Source of the DNA: Prevotellaceae bacterium
Lineage (GTDB): Bacteria > Bacteroidota > Bacteroidia > Bacteroidales > UBA932
Assembly (NCBI GenBank): GCA_031285695.1
Contig: JAITVR010000168.1
Location: 1-7,382 of the forward strand
Length of the DNA: 7,382 nt
Reading direction: 5' to 3'
The position numbers were made by a program, and so were the translations under genes. Positions 1 through 3,510 of this stretch are shown in pieces. The notes under the pieces were generated by a model, which ran no database searches, was not told the DNA's origin, and saw only the letters and a program-made list of their open reading frames with translations. Numbering within the stretch: position 1 is the stretch's first letter; every line of letters starts with the position of its first letter.

Positions 1-120
1 GGCCTCAATCGGCATTTCGCTCGAGGGCAGGGTGGCCGAAGCCACGCACTCACCGCTTTTCACGTCCATGAGCGAAACTTTTACCGATGAGCTGCCGACA
101 TCAATTCCAAGAGTTTTCAT
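1..120 (-). CDS. FGGY-family carbohydrate kinase, probable xylulokinase (N-terminal fragment)
   Basis: Forty codons are visible, from the ATG at 120-118 to the window edge. The N-terminus contains LGIDVGSSSVKVSLMD, the phosphate-1 loop of the ASKHA (actin/hexokinase/Hsp70) fold, with the conserved aspartate at residue 7 and a Gly/Ser-rich turn at residues 9-12. Family knowledge: FGGY kinases phosphorylate sugars and polyols in the cytoplasm with ATP, and Bacteroidota xylulokinases commonly begin with this kind of sequence. Xylulokinase (xylB) is therefore the best guess, but glycerol, ribulose or fuculose kinases share the loop and the specificity-determining parts lie outside the window. A TACTTTTG box ends 20 bases upstream of the ATG, which supports this start. 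Transcription runs away from the rest of the window, and the stem-loop at 177-216 separates it from the upstream tRNA. Confidence 0.8.
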   Translation of the reverse strand, partial: MKTLGIDVGSSSVKVSLMDVKSGECVASATLPSSEMPIEA

Positions 121-139
121 ATCCACAAAAATGTAGCCC

Positions 140-171
140 CAAAAGTACCTTTTTTATTTGTATTTGGCAAT
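140..171 (-). promoter_or_regulatory. Bacteroidota-type promoter of the sugar kinase
   Basis: Read on the minus strand, TACTTTTG (147-140) matches the Bacteroidota -7 consensus TAnnTTTG exactly. ATTG (171-168) lies 20 bases further upstream as a fair -33 element. The ATG at 120 would follow a leader of roughly 13 bases, and no purine-rich Shine-Dalgarno is present, as is usual in this phylum. The call is by consensus match only. Confidence 0.5.
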
Positions 172-176
172 AACGC

Positions 177-216
177 AAAAATCGCCTGCAAATAGCTACA
201 TTTGCAAGCGATTTTT
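177..216 (-). terminator. Stem-loop terminator between tRNA-Gly and the sugar kinase
   Basis: The arms 177-193 and 200-216 form a 17-bp stem around a 6-base loop. The single imperfection (186/207) is a G-U pair in the minus-strand RNA but a C-A mismatch in the plus-strand RNA, so the structure fits minus-strand transcription better. The arm ends supply a run of five U. It starts four bases past the tRNA 3' end, so its likely role is to end the tRNA transcript before the kinase promoter. Confidence 0.7.
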
Positions 217-219
217 ATG

Positions 220-292
220 AGCGGAAAACGAGATTCGAACTCGCGACCCTCAGCTTGGGAAGCTGATGCTCTACCAACTGAGCTACTCCCGC
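220..292 (-). tRNA. tRNA-Gly, anticodon CCC
   Basis: The minus strand folds into a complete 73-nt cloverleaf. The acceptor stem is GCGGGAG paired with TTTCCGC (two G-U pairs) and the discriminator base is U. The D arm is GCTC/GAGC with loop AGTTGGTA. The anticodon stem TCAGC/GCTGA encloses the loop TTCCCAA, which places CCC at positions 34-36. The T stem GCGAG/CTCGT encloses the loop TTCGAAT. The anticodon reads the glycine codon GGG. The 3' CCA is not encoded (bases 219-217 read CAT on the minus strand), so it must be added by the CCA-adding enzyme. A TACCTTTG box lies 16 bases upstream of the 5' end and a strong stem-loop lies just downstream, so it looks like a single-gene transcription unit. 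Confidence 0.96.
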
Positions 293-307
293 ATTTTTTT
301 GTGAGCG

Positions 308-315
308 CAAAGGTA
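308..315 (-). promoter_or_regulatory. -7 element of the tRNA-Gly promoter
   Basis: The minus strand reads TACCTTTG, an exact match to TAnnTTTG, with the mature tRNA 5' end 16 bases downstream. The expected -33 position (about 335-340) has no clear TTG or TTTG, so the upstream half of the promoter is weak or differently spaced. Confidence 0.5.
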
Positions 316-344
316 GCTATTTTTTTTATTTCAGCCCTTTGTTT

Positions 345-352
345 TATCTTCG
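345..352 (+). promoter_or_regulatory. Possible -7 element of the permease promoter
   Basis: TATCTTCG matches TAnnTTTG at all but one defined position and lies 16 bases before the preferred TTG start at 369. That is similar to the box-to-start distances seen here for rlmH (14) and the sugar kinase (19). No convincing -33 element is visible. If real, transcription would start after the alternative TTG at 339, which argues against that earlier start. Confidence 0.3.
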
Positions 353-368
353 CCCAAAAATTACGCTT

Positions 369-1613
369 TTGAACACCGAACTTTTTATAGCGCGCCGCCT
401 GATTTTTAGCCGGCAAAAGGAGCAGCGGCTGCTGCGCCCCATTATTCGCATTGCGGTGGTTAGCGTGGCGCTGAGCCTTGCCGTAATGCTTGTTTCGGTG
501 GCGGTGCTTACGGGATTTAAGCAGGAAATTTCGCAAAAGGTTACCGGATTTTTGGCGCACATTCAAATTGTAAACTACGACGGAAACACCTCCTACGAAA
601 CCAACCCGATAAGCAGCGTACAAAAATTTGCGCCGCAGCTGGAGCAGCTAAGCGAGCTACAGCACCTTCAAACCTTTGCCCTAAAGCCCGGCATTATTAC
701 CACGCCCACCGATATGCAGGGCGTAGTTTTAAAGGGAATCGACAGCAAATTCGACTGGAGCTTCTTTGCCGAAAATATGGTAAGCGGCGCGCCCTTTGCG
801 GTGAGCGATAGCGCCGGCACCAACAGCGTAGCCATTTCGCAAACGCTGGCAAAGCTGCTGCGCCTGAAGCAGGGCGACAGGTTCGACATGTTTTTTGTGC
901 AGGAACCGCCGCGCATGCGCCGCTTTACGGTGGCCGCCATTTACGACACCAAGTTTAGCGAGTTTGACAAGCTGTACGTGCTGTGCGACCTTAAGCACGT
1001 GCAGCGGCTCAACGGATGGAGCCCACAACAGGTTACAGGCTTCGAAATTTTTGTAAAAGATTTTGAAAAATTGGACGAAACCTACCAAAAGGTAGAAGAA
1101 ATTGCCGGCTACAAGCTGCAACCCGACGGCACGCGCCTGCTGGTCGAAAACATCAGGCAGCGCTTTCCGCAAATCTTCGACTGGCTGGCGCTGCAGGACC
1201 TCAACGCCTGGATAATCCTTGCCCTGATGCTTGCCGTGGCAGGCTTCAACATGATTTCGAGCCTGCTCATCATGCTGCTCGAGCGCTCCACGATGATAGG
1301 CCTACTCAAAGCTTTGGGCATGCAAAACGTGAGCCTGCAAAAGATTTTTATTTACCAATCGGCCTTTATTGCGGGGCAGGGCCTGCTGTGGGGCAATGTG
1401 GTGGGGCTTGGCTTTTTGCTGCTGCAAAAATACTTCGGAATAGTCTCGCTCAACCCCGAAACCTACTACCTGTCGCAGGTGCCCGTGGCGCTCAGCGCGC
1501 CGCACGTGCTGCTGCTCAACGCCGGCGCGCTGCTGGCCATTACGCTCATGCTCGTGCTGCCCTCGCTGCTGGTCGGAAGAGTTAGCCCCAGCAAAACCCT
1601 GCGCTTTGCGTAG
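369..1613 (+). CDS. LolC/LolE/FtsX-family ABC transporter permease
   Basis: A 414-residue inner-membrane protein with the MacB/LolE layout. A short cytoplasmic N-terminus with the family-typical NTELFIARRLIFS is followed by a transmembrane helix at about residues 26-50, a long periplasmic domain (about 50-275), and three C-terminal helices at about 281-305, 326-356 and 380-404. The segment LLERSTMIGLLKALGM after the second helix matches the coupling-helix region of FtsX-type permeases. Family knowledge: LolC/LolE with the LolD ATPase extract lipoproteins from the inner membrane, and related permeases move other lipids or act mechanically. The substrate here is unknown, and no ATPase gene adjoins it, so the partner must be encoded elsewhere. 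No ATG precedes the conserved N-terminus. TTG at 369 is chosen because family members start at this point; TTG at 339 would add ten residues. Confidence 0.85.
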   Translation: MNTELFIARRLIFSRQKEQRLLRPIIRIAVVSVALSLAVMLVSVAVLTGFKQEISQKVTGFLAHIQIVNYDGNTSYETNPISSVQKFAPQLEQLSELQHLQTFALKPGIITTPTDMQGVVLKGIDSKFDWSFFAENMVSGAPFAVSDSAGTNSVAISQTLAKLLRLKQGDRFDMFFVQEPPRMRRFTVAAIYDTKFSEFDKLYVLCDLKHVQRLNGWSPQQVTGFEIFVKDFEKLDETYQKVEEIAGYKLQPDGTRLLVENIRQRFPQIFDWLALQDLNAWIILALMLAVAGFNMISSLLIMLLERSTMIGLLKALGMQNVSLQKIFIYQSAFIAGQGLLWGNVVGLGFLLLQKYFGIVSLNPETYYLSQVPVALSAPHVLLLNAGALLAITLMLVLPSLLVGRVSPSKTLRFA

Positions 1614-1615
1614 CG

Positions 1616-1698
1616 GCAAAGGGTGCAAGGTAAAAAGGTAAAGGGTGTAGGGTATTTTACCGTTCACCCTTTACCTTTTACCCCTTTACCCGCTTTGC
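1616..1698 (+). repeat. Mirror-symmetric heptamer array forming a long hairpin
   Basis: Starting two bases after the permease stop codon, five units beginning GGT (1622, 1629, 1637, 1644, 1651) are followed by five units beginning YACC (1658, 1665, 1672, 1679, 1687). All units are 7 bases long except one 8-base unit on each side, at symmetric places (1629-1636 and 1679-1686). The two halves are near reverse complements: 1629-1647 pairs with 1665-1682 with a single bulged A. The inner GGTA/TACC and the outer GCAAAG (1616-1621)/CTTTGC (1693-1698) extend the stem. It could act as a transcript 3' end or stabiliser for the permease mRNA, but no U-tract follows, so terminator function is only inferred. 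Confidence 0.75.
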
Positions 1699-1768
1699 AG
1701 GCGTTTTTAGCCCTTCCACTCCCCTTGTTGTTAAGCAACTATAGATTTTTTCTTTCCAAATTTTGTGC

Positions 1769-1776
1769 TACATTTA
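1769..1776 (+). promoter_or_regulatory. Possible -7 element upstream of the 41-bp hairpin array
   Basis: TACATTTA is one base from TAnnTTTG. If used, the transcript for the DUF6261-like gene would carry a leader of about 280 bases containing all five hairpins of the array. No -33 element is evident, and no better promoter is seen between the array and the ATG at 2059. This is weak evidence, recorded because it decides whether the array is transcribed as a leader. Confidence 0.2.
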
Positions 1777-1836
1777 CCGCCGAATATTTTGGCCAAGCCA
1801 AAGCACTTGCAAGCCGTACTTTATTGAATATATACC

Positions 1837-2016
1837 TTCCGCTGCTGCGGAAAGTGCAAAATCGATGGAAAAATGGTTTCCGCTGCTGCGGAAAGCGCAA
1901 AATCGCTGGAAAAATGGTTTCCGCTGCTGCGGAAAGTGCAAAATCGCTGGAAAAATAGTTTCCGCTGCTGCGGAAAGTGCAAAATCAATGAAAAAGTGTC
2001 TTCCGCTGCTGCGGAA
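1837..2016 (+). repeat. Five perfect hairpins at exact 41-bp spacing
   Basis: The 16-mer TTCCGCTGCTGCGGAA occurs at 1837, 1878, 1919, 1960 and 2001 without one mismatch. Each copy is a dyad, TTCCGC / TGCT loop / GCGGAA, extended to 7 bp in copies 2-4 by a flanking T-A pair. The 25-base spacers are related (a pattern like AGTGCAAAATCGCTGG with A-rich tail) but drift: spacers 1-3 differ from each other at two or three positions, and spacer 4 differs more. The array ends 42 bases before the DUF6261-like start codon. Because the period is not a multiple of three, several frames stay open through it, but these look incidental. Possible roles are a multi-hairpin leader RNA, a set of phased protein-binding dyads, or a neutral tandem expansion. 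Confidence 0.93.
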
Positions 2017-2042
2017 AGCAATATTTTATAGTGTAACCCCCT

Positions 2043-2056
2043 TAAAAAATTTTTTA
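2043..2056. other. Perfect A6T6 palindrome before the DUF6261-like start codon
   Basis: TAAAAAATTTTTTA is a 14-bp perfect palindrome ending two bases before the ATG at 2059. It occupies the place where a ribosome-binding site would normally lie. Bacteroidota commonly initiate on A-rich, unstructured leaders, so the A-tract may be what matters. As duplex DNA, A6T6 is also a rigid tract. Function is not established. Confidence 0.4.
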
Positions 2057-2058
2057 CT

Positions 2059-2811
2059 ATGAAAGAAATTGTAAAAAGAAACCTCTACGTTGCTCGCAAT
2101 GCCGAGCACTACCAGTTTCACGACGATGCGCTGCGGGTAGCCAGCTTTGACTTGGCTACAAGGCACGGATTTGTGGAGCTGCGCGAAGCCTACGCCCTGC
2201 TGTTTGAAATGGAAAAGGGAGTGTTTTTGCGCAACAAATCCTTTGTGGATACAGAAGCTATTCGCCAAGCCGATAAAAAGCGCGACGAGCTCTTCTTTTT
2301 TCTGAAGCAAACGGCGGAAAGCAACCTGTTTTCGCCCACGCCCGAGCGTAAATCGGCGGCGGAGCAGCTGGCATTTTTAATGAAGCCCTACCGCGGCGCC
2401 GCCAAGCGCCCCCATGCCGAAAACACGGCGCAGCTCAGCAGCCTTGTGTCGGACTTGCAAAAGCCGGAGTGCGCCCAGCCGCTTAGCCTGCTCGGGCTTA
2501 CCGATGTGGTGCAGCTGCTGAGGGCGGCCAACGAGGAATTTATGACGCTATACAACAACCGCTCGAACGAAAAGCTAACCCGCGCCGAGGTAGATACCAT
2601 GAAGGAGCTGCGGCTAAAGGTTGATGAGGCCTTTGCCACGGTGGTAAAGGCCATAAACTCGCTATACCAAGCTAACGAGCTCATAGGGCACAACCCCGCT
2701 GTGGAGGACGAGCTGGGCCGAGCCATAGACAGCATTAACGCCCTACAGCTGCAGCTACAGCAAACGCTTGGCCTGCGCACCGCCGGCGGAGGCAAGGAGG
2801 AGGAGGAGTAG
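2059..2811 (+). CDS. DUF6261-like helical protein of unknown function
   Basis: A 250-residue soluble protein with no signal peptide or membrane segment. It looks almost entirely alpha-helical. From memory of the family, the early RNAEHYQFHDD, the central LSSLVSDLQ (about 126-134), the LSLLGLTDVVQLLRAANEEF stretch (about 142-161) and a following YNNRSNEKL resemble DUF6261, a family of about 240 residues found mainly in Bacteroidales and often near repeats or mobile regions. This assignment has not been searched. The C-terminal half has heptad-like helices, and the protein ends in a Gly-rich linker and an EEEE tail. The DNA there is a GGA run that looks like a Shine-Dalgarno but is explained by the coding. 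The ATG at 2059 is directly preceded by an A/T palindrome. The 41-bp hairpin array sits upstream and rlmH begins 43 bases downstream with its own promoter box. Confidence 0.8.
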   Translation: MKEIVKRNLYVARNAEHYQFHDDALRVASFDLATRHGFVELREAYALLFEMEKGVFLRNKSFVDTEAIRQADKKRDELFFFLKQTAESNLFSPTPERKSAAEQLAFLMKPYRGAAKRPHAENTAQLSSLVSDLQKPECAQPLSLLGLTDVVQLLRAANEEFMTLYNNRSNEKLTRAEVDTMKELRLKVDEAFATVVKAINSLYQANELIGHNPAVEDELGRAIDSINALQLQLQQTLGLRTAGGGKEEEE

Positions 2812-2832
2812 GGGGAATCCCTAATTATTCAC

Positions 2833-2840
2833 TACTTTTG
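2833..2840 (+). promoter_or_regulatory. -7 element of the rlmH promoter
   Basis: TACTTTTG matches TAnnTTTG exactly and ends 14 bases before the GTG start of rlmH, the same box sequence as the sugar kinase promoter. A clear -33 TTG is not visible about 20 bases upstream. It suggests that rlmH has its own transcript despite the short gap from the previous gene. Confidence 0.5.
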
Positions 2841-2854
2841 CCGAAAATTTTGCT

Positions 2855-3325
2855 GTGAAAATTCTTCTTCTCTTTGTAGGAAAAACCGACAAGGGCTACC
2901 TGCCTGCCGCCATTGACATTTACGTTGACCGCCTAAAGCACTACGCCGCGGTGGAGCTGCGCACCATTCCCGAGCTCAAAAATGCAAAAAGTCTAAGTGA
3001 AGAACAGCAAAAAGATAGCGAGGGAAAGCAGCTGCTGCAAGCCGCCGGCGAGGGCGAGCTGTGGCTGCTCGATGAGCAGGGAAAGGAGCTTTCGTCCGAA
3101 GAGTTTTCGGTGTTTTTAGAAAAAAAATTGCAGGGCAGCGCCAAAAATTTGACCTTTGTGGTGGGCGGCCCCTACGGCTTTTCGGCCGAGGTGTATGCGC
3201 GCGCCGCAGGGCGCATTTCGCTCTCGCGCATGACCTTTTCGCACCAAATGGTGCGGCTGTTCTTTGCCGAGCAGCTTTACCGCGCCTTCACCATCATCAA
3301 GGGCGAACCCTACCACCATAAGTAG
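2855..3325 (+). CDS. rlmH: 23S rRNA (pseudouridine1915-N3)-methyltransferase RlmH
   Basis: A 156-residue protein, the usual RlmH length, aligning by eye end to end. It has an N-terminal KILLLFVGKT strand, a central ELWLLDEQGKELSSEEFS (about residues 69-86), the SAM-binding loop FVVGGPYG (about 101-108), LSRMTFSHQMVRLFFAEQLYRA (about 123-144), and the diagnostic C-terminus GEPYHHK. Family knowledge: RlmH is a SPOUT (alpha/beta-knot) enzyme that acts as a homodimer and methylates pseudouridine 1915 in helix 69 of 23S rRNA on the assembled 70S ribosome, using S-adenosylmethionine. The start is GTG, chosen because the protein then begins with the conserved KILLLFVGK and the TACTTTTG box is suitably placed. 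The stop codon is followed after about seven bases by the left composite repeat. Confidence 0.97.
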   Translation: MKILLLFVGKTDKGYLPAAIDIYVDRLKHYAAVELRTIPELKNAKSLSEEQQKDSEGKQLLQAAGEGELWLLDEQGKELSSEEFSVFLEKKLQGSAKNLTFVVGGPYGFSAEVYARAAGRISLSRMTFSHQMVRLFFAEQLYRAFTIIKGEPYHHK

Positions 3326-3332
3326 CTAAAAA

Positions 3333-3388
3333 TGGAGAGTGGAGAGTTGAAAATGGAGAATAGGCAATATGCAGTAGGCAATTGGCAG
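3333..3388 (+). repeat. Degenerate heptamer array, left copy
   Basis: Eight consecutive 7-base units, all beginning with T and purine-rich (TGGAGAG twice, TTGAAAA, TGGAGAA, TAGGCAA, TATGCAG, TAGGCAA, TTGGCAG), occupy 56 bases with no slippage. The array starts eight bases after the rlmH stop codon. Six related units occur on the opposite strand at 7042-7083. Confidence 0.8.
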
Positions 3389-3397
3389 CTCGTGCGC

Positions 3398-3421
3398 TGT
3401 CATGCACAGCCTATCGAAAAA
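3398..3421 (+). repeat. Degenerate copy of the CATGCTGAGCCTGTCGAAG motif
   Basis: TGTCATGCACAGCCTATCGA differs at only a few bases from the intact element at 3524-3545. It lies between the heptamer array and the GTCATTGCGAG palindrome, and an equally degenerate copy occupies the same place in the right module (7011-7034, inverted). Confidence 0.55.
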
Positions 3422-3425
3422 TCAC

Positions 3426-3510
3426 GTCATTGCGAGGAGCGAGGCACGAGCAACGTGGCAATCTCAAGCCATTGGTTGGAGATTGCTTCGCTAAATCCGC
3501 TCGCAATGAC
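3426..3510 (+). repeat. GTCATTGCGAG...CTCGCAATGAC imperfect palindrome, left copy
   Basis: The outer arms GTCATTGCGAG (3426-3436) and CTCGCAATGAC (3500-3510) are perfect reverse complements, and nested arms GCAATCTC and GAGATTGC extend the hairpin. From memory, elements of this kind recur in intergenic regions of many unrelated bacterial genomes, without a known function. Here the right arm contains the ATG at 3506, proposed as the start of the protease gene. A 106-base copy in inverted orientation is at 6900-7005. Confidence 0.8.

Noticed and set aside
117..623. 168-residue open frame on the minus strand
   Set aside because: It runs through the tRNA gene and the terminator and lies antisense to the permease; no family resemblance.
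1727..1755. Terminator GTTG/CAAC hairpin followed by a T-run
   Set aside because: The stem is only four base pairs and the T-run begins several bases later, so this is too weak to call.
1837..2016. CRISPR array (regular repeats with spacers)
   Set aside because: The spacers are near copies of one another rather than unique, the repeat is only 16 bp, and no cas gene is present.
1623..2062. Small proteins encoded across the 41-bp array (open frames 1623-1958 and 1763-2062)
   Set aside because: Open frames result from a stop-free repeat read in shifting frames. The peptides are translated repeat units with no family resemblance and no start signal.
2794..2811. Strong Shine-Dalgarno (GGAGGAGG) for rlmH
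   Set aside because: The GGA run encodes the acidic tail of the upstream protein and lies more than 40 bases before the rlmH start. Bacteroidota rarely depend on such sites.
3332..3505. ATG 3332 as start of the protease, overlapping the leader to within six bases of the rlmH stop codon
   Set aside because: It would add 58 residues that are wholly translated heptamer and palindrome repeats, and put the hydrophobic signal core beyond residue 95. It cannot be fully excluded.
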